From positions 124,001 to 188,000 of the forward strand of contig NZ_JABTCG010000001.1 of NCBI RefSeq assembly GCF_014610845.1: a stretch of DNA of 64,000 nucleotides. The letters are read 5' to 3'. The position numbers and the translations under genes were made by a program. Of the stretch, positions 25,474 to 34,161 are shown one piece after another. The notes under the pieces were generated by a model. The model was not told where the DNA came from. It saw only the letters and a list, made by a program, of their open reading frames with translations, and did not search any database. This DNA comes from Maribacter arenosus. Its GTDB lineage: Bacteria > Bacteroidota > Bacteroidia > Flavobacteriales > Flavobacteriaceae. How positions within the stretch are numbered: the stretch's first letter is position 1; every line of letters starts with the position of its first letter.

Positions 25474-26516
25474 TATTTCTTGATCATTTTCACCTCGAAC
25501 AATGTATCCCAGTTTTTCCCGGTAACAAAAAAGGTTTTCCGCTCGGGATGATACGCCACTCCATTAAGCACATCCAGTTCTTTATGTTGGGTGACTTTTT
25601 CCTTTAATCCCCCAAAATTTATGACACCTTCAATAGCCCCGCTTTGGGCATCGATGATCATCATACTGGGTTTTTGGTATACATTGGCATAGATTTTTCC
25701 ATCTACGTACTCCAATTCATTGGCCATATTGAATACAGATTTATTGGTGACGATTTCAATATAGTCTTCTTCGGCAAGTGTTTCGGGGTTTAAAAACCAT
25801 ATTTTTTCAGTACCATCGCTCTTATAAATTTTTTGATTATCATGGCAAAGTCCCCATCCTTCCTTGCTTTCACCATATTGAAAACTACCAGTTTTTACGA
25901 ATTTTTCAAGATCATATATTAAACCAATTCCGCTTTGCCAGGTGAGTTGATAGATTTTCCCGTTCATGATGGTGATCCCTTCTCCGAATTGGGAAGCTTC
26001 CAAATCTATTTGCTTTAGTACTTCCCCTGTTTTGAAATCGACTTTTCTTAACGAAGATTTTCCCTTTTTACCTGTGCTTTCATAAAGTACCCCTTCATAA
26101 AATTCCAAACCTTGTGTATACGCTTTTATATCATGGGGGTATTCTTCGATGATTTCATAAGTATATAATGCGGGTGGGTGTGGGGCCAGTACTTTAATGT
26201 TCTTGGAAACTTCAGCGCTGCTATCATCGTAGTTGATAGTTGCCTTTAAGGTTTTATTGCCCAAGGTGGTGAGGTCGAACGTTATTTTATTCCCATTTAC
26301 TTCGAGTGCTTTGCCATCGATTGCGTAGGACACCGAGGTAATGGATTTATCTTTTTTGTTTTTGATGGCAACGCCTACGGTCTCATGCTGTTGAAAATCG
26401 GTTTTGTTGCCTTCCAACTGAATTTCGAACAATGAAGTGGGGTTGGTATTTCCGCTCCCACAAGCCATAAAGAGCAATAACATATGGCAAGCGACAAGAG
26501 ATTTAAAGGGATTCAT
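25473..26516 (-). CDS. Glutaminyl-peptide cyclotransferase (bacterial/plant type)
   Basis: A 347-residue exported protein with a lipobox-like MACGSG. Residues 25-115 form an Ig-like domain (AIKNKKDKSITSVSYAIDGK). Then comes the glutamine cyclotransferase five-bladed propeller (PF05096): AYTQGLEFYEGVLYESTG, QFGEGITIMNGKIYQLTWQS and LGLCHDNQKIYKSDGT-like repeats. It converts N-terminal Gln to pyroglutamate. It is the first gene of an operon with the thioesterase and the beta-helix lipoprotein. The reason for that pairing is not clear. Confidence 0.9.
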   Translation of the reverse strand: MNPFKSLVACHMLLLFMACGSGNTNPTSLFEIQLEGNKTDFQQHETVGVAIKNKKDKSITSVSYAIDGKALEVNGNKITFDLTTLGNKTLKATINYDDSSAEVSKNIKVLAPHPPALYTYEIIEEYPHDIKAYTQGLEFYEGVLYESTGKKGKSSLRKVDFKTGEVLKQIDLEASQFGEGITIMNGKIYQLTWQSGIGLIYDLEKFVKTGSFQYGESKEGWGLCHDNQKIYKSDGTEKIWFLNPETLAEEDYIEIVTNKSVFNMANELEYVDGKIYANVYQKPSMMIIDAQSGAIEGVINFGGLKEKVTQHKELDVLNGVAYHPERKTFFVTGKNWDTLFEVKMIKK

Positions 26517-27096
26517 GTAACTATAATTTTGAAGAATAAGGGATTTTACACTTTTGGTTTAAATGGCCAAGGGCTTAAACCACTGAATGAATTCGTCCCA
26601 TCGGCCATAAAATGGGCAAGTTACTTGATAAAAATTAGAAATTAAAAAGATTCATTGAATTTTGGTTGGGACCCTTATGGTCCTAAGAACAATCTCATTT
26701 CTTTACCATATGGGTTTTAAGTTCTTTATACTATGGTTATGCGGATTGTTGCGCTTTCGCAGAAATCAGTTCATGATTGTTGAATTTGGGCAAGAGGATG
26801 AATAATGCCCTCAATGTGAATCAAGGTGTTGACCTAAAAAGGAATGGACATGGTAAAGGCCTTTAATTTTCATCAACCAATTAGCTTTTAGGAATGTTTG
26901 GAAGCGGTTTCTTCATTTTATAATGATACCAAACGATGATTCCGGTAATAGGATCTTCAGAACAGCACCTGTTCTTTCCGAACTAAAAATGGGGACATGC
27001 AACGTTCAAAAAATTTATTCGAATTGACCAAAATCATTGCTTGGAAGGGTGGTTTTTAGATAAATTTCAACAAAATTTTAATTTTATTCCGGCATT
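26517..27096. other. Long divergent intergenic region
   Basis: 580 bp with no credible gene on either strand. It holds a stem of TTGGGACC and GGTCCTAA (26666-26686, one wobble) and a perfect inverted repeat AGAACAG-CAC-CTGTTCT (26959-26975), 121 bp before the desaturase start. A TTG followed 21 bases later by TAAATTTC lies near 27035-27067 and may be part of the desaturase promoter. An unseen small RNA or operator is possible. Confidence 0.4.
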
Positions 27097-28218
27097 ATGG
27101 AAACCATTAAGTTCGTCAGGGAAAACAAAAAGGAACGGGAGTTTGCCTTTGAGGTTAGAAAACGGGTACGTGCCTATTTTAAAGACAATAATAAATCTAT
27201 TTATGGCAATTATACTATGTACCTGAAGTCGGTTGTTATATTATGTATTTATATAGTGCCTTTTATCATCTTGCTCACCACGCCAGTATCGGCATGGACC
27301 GCATTGGGTTTAGCCATTATCATGGGTATAGGGGAGGCCGGGGTCGGTATGTCGATCATGCATGATGGGGTGCACCATGCCTATTCTTCAAAAAAATGGG
27401 TAAATGATCTCGCTTCGTCTACCATGTTCCTCCTTGGCAGTAATATCTTTAATTGGAAAATTCAGCATAACATAAAGCATCATACGTTCACCAATATTTT
27501 CAATTATGATCCGGATATTTCAAACCTAAAGATTATACGTTTGTGCGAATACGGTCCACTAAAAAAGTACCATCGATATCAGCATTTCTACGCCTTTCCA
27601 CTTTATGGACTTATGACATTTGCCCGGTTGTTCGGTGAAATCGGAGTTTTGTTGGAGTATAACAAAAAAGGCATCACCGAAGAACAGAATGTAGATCCAA
27701 CATGGCAGTTGATAAAACTTATAGCCATTAAAATCGTCTACTTTGCAGTTATCATAGGTCTGCCCTTATATTTTACCGATTTTGCTTTTTGGCAGATATT
27801 GATTGGTTTTATTGCCCTGCATATCACCGCTGGAATGATCATGAGTACGGTATTTCAAATGGCACATGTGGTTGAAGGTACGCATCAACTACTTGCAGAT
27901 AAGGACCAACAAATCAAAAACGATTGGCTGGTACACCAATTAAATACCACTTCGGATTTTGGTAGAAGGAACGGTCTGTTCAGCTGGTATATTGGTGGGT
28001 TGGATTTTCAAATCGAGCACCATATATTTCAAAATATATGCCATGTACATTACCCTGCCATTGCCAGTATTATTAAGGCCACTGCTGAAGAATATGGATT
28101 TACCTATAACCTGAAACCCAATGTTTTCAGTGCCCTTGCTTCCCATTTTCGAAGATTGAAAGAGTTGGGCAAGATAAAACCACCTACATCATTGCCAAAT
28201 TTGGCAACTGTTCAGTAG
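27097..28218 (+). CDS. Membrane fatty acid desaturase (acyl-lipid/acyl-CoA type)
   Basis: A 373-residue di-iron desaturase with three histidine boxes: HDGVHH (about 88-93), HNIKHH (about 125-130) and QIEHH (about 304-308). The Gln-x-x-His-His form of the third box is seen in front-end and delta-6/linoleoyl-type enzymes. Several membrane helices (VILCIYIVPFIILL, LIAIKIVYFAVIIGL) surround the boxes. It probably inserts double bonds into membrane fatty acids and so affects fluidity in the cold. It is alone on the plus strand, with a long upstream region containing an inverted repeat. Confidence 0.9.
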   Translation: METIKFVRENKKEREFAFEVRKRVRAYFKDNNKSIYGNYTMYLKSVVILCIYIVPFIILLTTPVSAWTALGLAIIMGIGEAGVGMSIMHDGVHHAYSSKKWVNDLASSTMFLLGSNIFNWKIQHNIKHHTFTNIFNYDPDISNLKIIRLCEYGPLKKYHRYQHFYAFPLYGLMTFARLFGEIGVLLEYNKKGITEEQNVDPTWQLIKLIAIKIVYFAVIIGLPLYFTDFAFWQILIGFIALHITAGMIMSTVFQMAHVVEGTHQLLADKDQQIKNDWLVHQLNTTSDFGRRNGLFSWYIGGLDFQIEHHIFQNICHVHYPAIASIIKATAEEYGFTYNLKPNVFSALASHFRRLKELGKIKPPTSLPNLATVQ

Positions 28219-28274
28219 TTATTATACAATTGCGCCAATGGCATAAATGCGTTAAATGGTTGCCATTCTAATTG

Positions 28275-29078
28275 TTATTCTTGAAGATTATTCAAGGAAA
28301 TATATTCAGTCACATTTTGAAAAGTATCAACCCAATAGTCTTGTTCATTCTCCTTAAGAAAGGTCAACAATTCGGTTAATGCTTCCATGGAAACATTCAA
28401 ATATCCCCCACCGACACTGTGAAACATAAAAGTAGCTATTGTGCCATTTTTCCTCGCTTCTTTTACATAAGCGATTAGTTCTTTTCCATCCTCGTTATCT
28501 ACATCCCAACTGGGCATATAATATACATCCACTTCAGCCATGTTTTTAGGTATTGGGCCATCACTTCTAGCTGCGGTGAATAATTCCCTTACGATAAAAA
28601 CATATGAAGTGTCACCTTGAACTTCATAATTGGAACATGTATAGGCATAGGTTCGGTTCGTATTCCCATCAACCGCCTTTAAAAGGGAATTGGCAGTATA
28701 CAATTCTGATTTTATCCTTTCTAAAGTGTATGAGTTTAAATCATATTCAGGTTTGACCCAATCATGTATTTTACCATCGCATGGATGAAATAGTGAATGA
28801 TTTCCGAGTTCGTGACCAGATTTAACAATATTTCTCCATTCCGATGTTCGCTCTTGCAGGGAGCTGGAATTTCCTGGGCAATAAAAGGTTCCCTTTGTAT
28901 TAAATGAATCTAACAAGGGTATGGCCTTATCAAGATGCGAATCTTGCCCATCATCAAAAGTTAGACATACTGCAGCCTTTTTATTTTTGGGCCATTTGAA
29001 GTTTTTATTGATTTCTTGGGAATATGAAATTCCAGTAATTACAAGGGAAAAAATTAAAAGACAGGTTATGTTTCTCAT
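28275..29078 (-). CDS. Secreted polysaccharide deacetylase (NodB fold)
   Basis: A 267-residue exported enzyme. Signal peptide NITCLLIFSLVITGISYSQ. The NodB motifs are visible: AVCLTFDDGQDSH (motif 1, first Asp catalytic base), HELGNHSLFHP (motif 2, metal His) and later MFHSVGG. Carbohydrate esterase family 4 members deacetylate chitin, peptidoglycan or exopolysaccharide; the substrate is not shown here. It lies alone on the minus strand, facing the desaturase gene. Confidence 0.88.
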   Translation of the reverse strand: MRNITCLLIFSLVITGISYSQEINKNFKWPKNKKAAVCLTFDDGQDSHLDKAIPLLDSFNTKGTFYCPGNSSSLQERTSEWRNIVKSGHELGNHSLFHPCDGKIHDWVKPEYDLNSYTLERIKSELYTANSLLKAVDGNTNRTYAYTCSNYEVQGDTSYVFIVRELFTAARSDGPIPKNMAEVDVYYMPSWDVDNEDGKELIAYVKEARKNGTIATFMFHSVGGGYLNVSMEALTELLTFLKENEQDYWVDTFQNVTEYISLNNLQE

Positions 29079-29283
29079 TATTTTGCTTTTTAATTGGTAT
29101 TTTGAAACGTACCATTTTCAAGTTACGACTAATTATATTTATGTAATAATATTATTTTTAGTACCACCTGTTAAGTGCATTATATTACTTGGGCAACATA
29201 AGTGTTAATTTCTGGCATAGACCAGGTGTTAATTCTGTCCTTGTGCAGTTATAAGAATCCCATTTCTCAAACAAGACTGTTGT

Positions 29284-30225
29284 TTACCACGGAAGATTAA
29301 GATGCTTTACTTCATTTTGATAAAAATCCTCCAGTGTATCAACAACTTCCCTTGAAATCGGGTTGTTTGCACTTTCCACATTACTTGTTAACTGAGCTAC
29401 ATTCGCATTTCCTGGGATTACTGTGGAAACGGCATCATAGGCCAGACAAAATGAAATTGCTTTTTGTGCAAGATTATTATTTGCCTGGACAATTTCTTTT
29501 ACCCTATTAACCAGATGTGCCCTGGTTTGAATATCCTGTCTGGACCAGCGGCTTCTGATGTCATAAAAGGTGCTTTCAGCGTTGTACTTCCCAGACAACC
29601 AACCTGAATCGAGAGGGATTTTACCTATGACACCAACTTCTTTTTCCATTGCTAAATCAAAAGCCTGTGATGAATCCTGATGTAGCATATTGAAAAAAAC
29701 CTCAATCACTTTAGCATTAGTGGTGTTCAATAGCAGCTTTATATCTTTATAAGTGTCTAAAGATGCTCCATATGCTTTTATTTTTCCCTCGTCAATTAAT
29801 CGTTCCAAGATCTCATAATGGTCATTTTTATTGCCATCGAGAAACTCGGAAGGTGGATTATGGACAATAAGCGAATCAACATAATCAACTTGTAACCTTT
29901 TTAGGCTTCCCTCCAAAGAATCCCGAATATAATCCGAATTGAAATTAGTGATTCCCGAATCAGTATGTCCGAATTTTGTATTGATTACAATTTTACTTTT
30001 ATCAATACCCTTCAGTGCTTTACCAAGTCTTTCTTCACTTGTGCCATTTCCATAATTTGGTGCCGTATCAAAAAAATTGATCCCGTATTCCAATGATTTT
30101 TCAATTAGTTCCAAAGCATCTTTTTCTGACATACCCTGATATCCTGAATTATGTCCCAACTGCCATCCACCAAGTCCAATTTCAGAAACCAGGGGCGTAT
30201 TATTGATGTATCTATTATATTTCAT
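29284..30225 (-). CDS. Aldo/keto reductase
   Basis: A 313-residue TIM-barrel oxidoreductase. GLGGWQLG at the start, catalytic Tyr in NFFDTAPNYGNGTSEERLGKAL, Lys in IVINTKFG, His in DSLIVHNPP, and the NADPH-binding C-terminal part (SFCLAYDAVSTVIPGNAN). The substrate is unknown. I start at the ATG at 30225; the upstream 20 codons do not fit the family. It stands 118 bp after the CPBP-like gene, in the same direction. The stretch 28275-31042 seems more AT-rich than its neighbours. Confidence 0.88.
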   Translation of the reverse strand: MKYNRYINNTPLVSEIGLGGWQLGHNSGYQGMSEKDALELIEKSLEYGINFFDTAPNYGNGTSEERLGKALKGIDKSKIVINTKFGHTDSGITNFNSDYIRDSLEGSLKRLQVDYVDSLIVHNPPSEFLDGNKNDHYEILERLIDEGKIKAYGASLDTYKDIKLLLNTTNAKVIEVFFNMLHQDSSQAFDLAMEKEVGVIGKIPLDSGWLSGKYNAESTFYDIRSRWSRQDIQTRAHLVNRVKEIVQANNNLAQKAISFCLAYDAVSTVIPGNANVAQLTSNVESANNPISREVVDTLEDFYQNEVKHLNLPW

Positions 30226-30343
30226 AATGATTAATTTGGTTAATGGGCCAAGTAAGCTATTATTATATTGTGCAAATTCATACAAACCCTGTCAAATCAA
30301 AAGTTGCATAACGGTTATAAAATGTTGGCGGTAGTTTTATCGG

Positions 30344-31042
30344 TTATCTGAGCAAATCCGTATATTGAATATATACCCCAAGCAAAATGTGCCATATTAA
30401 ATAATGCCCAAGGCGAATTGAAAGCGTTGCCAAAAAACCGGCTTTACGATACCATATTGCCTGTAAAAAATTCATTAAGAGACCTGTAAATAAACTATAT
30501 GTAAGGAGTAGAACATTCCCTTCTGGAAGTTGTTCTAAAGGTTCCCTGATTGCTGTGAGTATAGCTCCTGCCCAGAAAAATGTATTATAATATTCCCCGT
30601 CCTTGTACCAATTCCCAAATAGTAAAATAAGGGTAAGCGGTATAAGTCTATAAAATACCTCCACTTCGAACGCCCCGGAAATATATATAAAAATCGAATA
30701 TGGGAAAGGTTGAACAAAGGGCGGCAGCTCTTGATAAGGTTCAGGATGTAATATTGATTTGAAAACTAAAACATCCAATATGCCAAAAACAATACCTATT
30801 GCAATTGGAAATAAGAACCTCTTTTTATGGGTAATATTATCCTGCCAAAAATTTGGCAGTTTTGCTTTTTCCTGAAAAAATAAAAAGGGTATCCCAATGA
30901 GTAATATTAAAATATTTGTAACCTCCCAAACCCGAAGGAATTTAAAATTTGAGAAAATAGCATTACCATAGAAAATCCCGACACATGCGACACAAAGAAG
31001 AATAGAATAGGTTATCAAATTATTTTTAATACTCTTTGTCAT
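30344..31042 (-). CDS. Polytopic membrane protein, CPBP (CAAX protease-like) related
   Basis: A 232-residue protein with about six membrane helices (ITYSILLCVACVGIFYGNA, WEVTNILILLIGIPFLFF, FPIAIGIVFGILDVLVF, and others). In one helix the segment AFEVEVFYRLIP has Glu and Arg four residues apart as in the CPBP motif EExxxR, but the first Glu is Val. A later helix holds LGHYLIWHILLG, a possible third-motif His. It is best read as a degenerate or distant CPBP protease-like protein; its activity is doubtful. Confidence 0.6.
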   Translation of the reverse strand: MTKSIKNNLITYSILLCVACVGIFYGNAIFSNFKFLRVWEVTNILILLIGIPFLFFQEKAKLPNFWQDNITHKKRFLFPIAIGIVFGILDVLVFKSILHPEPYQELPPFVQPFPYSIFIYISGAFEVEVFYRLIPLTLILLFGNWYKDGEYYNTFFWAGAILTAIREPLEQLPEGNVLLLTYSLFTGLLMNFLQAIWYRKAGFLATLSIRLGHYLIWHILLGVYIQYTDLLR

Positions 31043-31118
31043 ATTACTTGATATATCGTTCTAAAAATTTCAGCCTACGAACTATATGAATACTTGTATC
31101 TATATTCCTAATCTGTAA

Positions 31119-32744
31119 CTAATAATTTGTTTCTAAAATTTCAACAAAGAAGTTTTTGTCAATTTGTAGGGTCGCGAGATCACCTCCTAACTCCTTCGTT
31201 TTCCAATCGCCACTGGGGTTTAGCCAAAGGCTTTTTCCTTCAACAAAAATGCGTATCGGCATGACAAATCCGTCAACTACATTTGTATATCTATAGCTTA
31301 ATTTACCGTCCTTAATCCCATATTCCAAAACCGGAAGCATAGTGGTACGTAAATATTGGTTGAAAATCGCGGTAAGATCCAGCCCGGTTTTGTCACTGAG
31401 GTATGTTTCAATTTGGTTTGAGGTAACGGTTTGGTGGTAAAAATCAGCGTTCAACCCTCGTAAAATCTGGCGCCACTTTTCATCATCGCCGACCAATTGG
31501 CGAATGGTATGTAGCATATTGGAGCCTTTGTAATACATATCGCCCGAGCCTTCCTTATTTACCCCATAAGGGCCGATGACCGGAATGTCGTTTTTAATGT
31601 TCCTCCGCAATCCAATAACATATTCCTCCGCTGCCGCGGTACCAAAATGGTAATCCAAAAAAAGATTTTCGGAATAGGAGGTAAAGCCTTCGTGTACCCA
31701 CATATCGGCAACATCCTCATAGGTAATATTATTGGCAAACCATTCATGTCCAGATTCATGTACGATGATAAAATCGAATTGTAATCCCCAACCTGTGCCC
31801 GAAAGGTCACTGCCCAAATACCCATTTTGATACTGGTTGCCATAAGTGACCGAACTTTGGTGCTCCATACCCAAGTAGGGCACCTCGACCAATTTATAAC
31901 CATCTTCATAGAAAGGGTAGGGGCCGAACCAATGTTCAAAGGCCCTAAGGGTCATAGGGGCTTGTTTAAATTGTTTTTTTGCTTGGTCTAAATGGTCGCG
32001 CAACACGTAATAGTCCATATCCAACAAACCTTTTTCCCCTTGGTATTTTTCGCCAAAATGGATATAATCCCCAATATTCACGTTCACCCCATAATTATTA
32101 ATTGGGTTGGCAACGAACCAATGGTAGGTATTAGTAGCTTTGTCGACTTTGCGCAAGCGGCCGTTCGATATATTCATAAGGCCTTTGGGTGCTTTAACGA
32201 TTATGGCCATACTGTCGACCTCGTCGTACATATGGTCTTTATTGGGCCACCAAACGCTGGCGCCAAGACCTTGACAACTGGTGGCGATGAAATGTTTGCC
32301 ATTACCATCTTTTTTCCATGAAAAACCACCATCCCATGGGGCACGAATAGCCTCCTTAGGATGTCCCGAATAATACACGATTATTGTATTATAATCCCCT
32401 TTTTTCTGCTTCTTTTTAAGCTTGATGAAATGGGCATTTCCATTGCTGGTTATCCGCAGGGATTTCCCATCTTGGGTTACCTTATCGATTTTCAGTGGGG
32501 GTTGTAGGTCGATCTGCATAATTTTTTGTTCATCCAATACCCGATACCGGATAAGATTACTGCCCGCAATGAATTTTTCATCGGGTCGTACCTCAATATT
32601 TAATTCGTAATAATTCAAATCCCACCACGCTCGTTCAGGGGATATGCTGCCTCTTAAGGTGTCTTGGGCCGTAAAAGTTTGACTTATGGCGAAGTATGAT
32701 GCCAAAAAAGCCATGAGTACCACCGAGGATTTAATTCTTATCAT
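31119..32744 (-). CDS. M1 family zinc metallopeptidase (aminopeptidase)
   Basis: A 541-residue exported aminopeptidase-type enzyme. Signal peptide MAFLASYFAISQ. An N-terminal beta-domain of about 25-235 is followed by the gluzincin core with HESGHEW (about residue 331) and the distal Glu in WVHEGFTSYSEN, giving HExxH-18-E. GMEHQSSVTYG stands for the GxMEN-type motif. It is shorter than full aminopeptidase N because the C-terminal domain is absent, as in many Bacteroidota M1 enzymes. It lies 3 bp after the M28 peptidase gene, so the two periplasmic peptidases are co-transcribed. Confidence 0.92.
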   Translation of the reverse strand: MIRIKSSVVLMAFLASYFAISQTFTAQDTLRGSISPERAWWDLNYYELNIEVRPDEKFIAGSNLIRYRVLDEQKIMQIDLQPPLKIDKVTQDGKSLRITSNGNAHFIKLKKKQKKGDYNTIIVYYSGHPKEAIRAPWDGGFSWKKDGNGKHFIATSCQGLGASVWWPNKDHMYDEVDSMAIIVKAPKGLMNISNGRLRKVDKATNTYHWFVANPINNYGVNVNIGDYIHFGEKYQGEKGLLDMDYYVLRDHLDQAKKQFKQAPMTLRAFEHWFGPYPFYEDGYKLVEVPYLGMEHQSSVTYGNQYQNGYLGSDLSGTGWGLQFDFIIVHESGHEWFANNITYEDVADMWVHEGFTSYSENLFLDYHFGTAAAEEYVIGLRRNIKNDIPVIGPYGVNKEGSGDMYYKGSNMLHTIRQLVGDDEKWRQILRGLNADFYHQTVTSNQIETYLSDKTGLDLTAIFNQYLRTTMLPVLEYGIKDGKLSYRYTNVVDGFVMPIRIFVEGKSLWLNPSGDWKTKELGGDLATLQIDKNFFVEILETNY

Positions 32745-32747
32745 ATT

Positions 32748-34079
32748 CTATCTCAAAATCTCATTAGGGAAAACTACCACACTTTCATGTCCGTTGACCC
32801 CGACCGAGGAAATTCCGAAGAGATAATTATCGACTACGATACCATCGAGTGTGAATTCAGAGACATTGCCTACATATCGGCTATAATCCCAAGTGGGCGA
32901 GGTCGTATCCCTCCAGTAGATCTTGTAACCCACCGCACCATCGACCATACTCCATTGTAATTTTGTCGAGGGCTCAACGATACCCCCGATCTTCACTTCC
33001 TTGGGAGCGGGCGGTGCCCAGGCAATGGAGGCCAGATTGATCGCGTTTACTGCGGTCAATTTTCTGGCATAGTCAAAGTCGACATGTTCCAAAACGTCCC
33101 CATAGGCAATTCCGTTTTCCGTTCTGATATCCTGATGTTGTTGGCTGTAGTTCTCATGGGCTTCCATAATACGAATTCCGGCATAACCGGCATCATTGAA
33201 AGGTCTATGGTGCCCACCACGGCCGAAACGATCCAATCGATATACCATCTTCGGGTTTAGCTCGGGCATATAGGCTTGGGTGGTTTTATGCACATAGCGG
33301 GCCAATTGGCGTGAGATACCATCGACCTCACCCCCGTAAAAACGTCTGGCATTGCGTTCTTTTTCAGTTTCTGTCGGAGGCACGGGTTCTGAGAAAATCC
33401 GGAATTCCCGGTTATCGATGACCCCATCGACCCCTTTGATGTTTCCGATCATATCGTTGTTCAAAATACCAATAATCTCCCAGCCTTTCGTCTTGGCAAA
33501 GGCAGCCAGGCCCTTACCGCCATAAAGCCCTTGTTCCTCACCAGAAAGTCCTACGTAGATAATACTGTTATCAAATTTGTAGTTCGATAGTACGCGCGCA
33601 GCTTCCATTGTACCCGCCATACCGCTGGCATTGTCGTTGGCCCCTGGGGAATCTGTGGTATAATCCGTTGGGTCACTTACCCTTGAGTCGATGTCCCCAC
33701 TCATGATGATAAAGCGATTGGGGTACCTGGCGCCCCATTGGATCGCCACTACATTAACCACCATCACATCATGAACGATGCGTTGATTATCCCCTTTTTT
33801 TACCAAATCTTTTTGATAGAAAACCTCCAAACAGTCCCCACAGGCTTTTGAGGTTTCTTCAAATTGACTTTTTATCCATCGGCGCGCCGCACCTATGCCC
33901 CGTGTTTGGGAAACAGTATCGCTCAAGGTATGCCGGGTTCCAAAATTGGTCAACGCAGTGACATCGGCTTCTATGCGATTTGCTGATACGGCATTGATAA
34001 TGTCGTAAATACGGCTATCGGTTTGGGAACAGATAAGGAATGGAACTAGGAGAAAAAGGGAGAAAAGTGTTTTTTTCAT
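32748..34079 (-). CDS. M28 family metallopeptidase with C-terminal Fn3-like domain
   Basis: A 443-residue exported peptidase. Signal peptide SLFLLVPFLICSQ. The M28 core has IIMSGDIDSR (first metal position), DSPGANDNASGMAGTMEAA (second Asp), SGEEQGLYG (Glu-Glu, catalytic base), NNDMIG and a final His in the HHRPFNDAGYAGIRIMEAHENY region. At the first metal position the usual His-x-Asp is Asp-x-Asp. Residues after about 350 form an Fn3-like domain. It is translated just before the M1 gene. Confidence 0.9.
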   Translation of the reverse strand: MKKTLFSLFLLVPFLICSQTDSRIYDIINAVSANRIEADVTALTNFGTRHTLSDTVSQTRGIGAARRWIKSQFEETSKACGDCLEVFYQKDLVKKGDNQRIVHDVMVVNVVAIQWGARYPNRFIIMSGDIDSRVSDPTDYTTDSPGANDNASGMAGTMEAARVLSNYKFDNSIIYVGLSGEEQGLYGGKGLAAFAKTKGWEIIGILNNDMIGNIKGVDGVIDNREFRIFSEPVPPTETEKERNARRFYGGEVDGISRQLARYVHKTTQAYMPELNPKMVYRLDRFGRGGHHRPFNDAGYAGIRIMEAHENYSQQHQDIRTENGIAYGDVLEHVDFDYARKLTAVNAINLASIAWAPPAPKEVKIGGIVEPSTKLQWSMVDGAVGYKIYWRDTTSPTWDYSRYVGNVSEFTLDGIVVDNYLFGISSVGVNGHESVVVFPNEILR

Positions 34080-34161
34080 TATATAGCGGTAATTTTCAAT
34101 ATAGTAATGGTATTAAAGGTGATGGCTGGTTCAATTTCCGATGATTTGGAAATGGAATTGT

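Noticed and set aside
26666-26686. Hairpin as a terminator
   Set aside because: Both neighbouring genes start on either side and run away from it, and there is no T-run.
29079-29283. Direct repeat GTGTTAATT (two copies) as an operator
   Set aside because: Short, AT-rich and in a region where chance repeats are likely.
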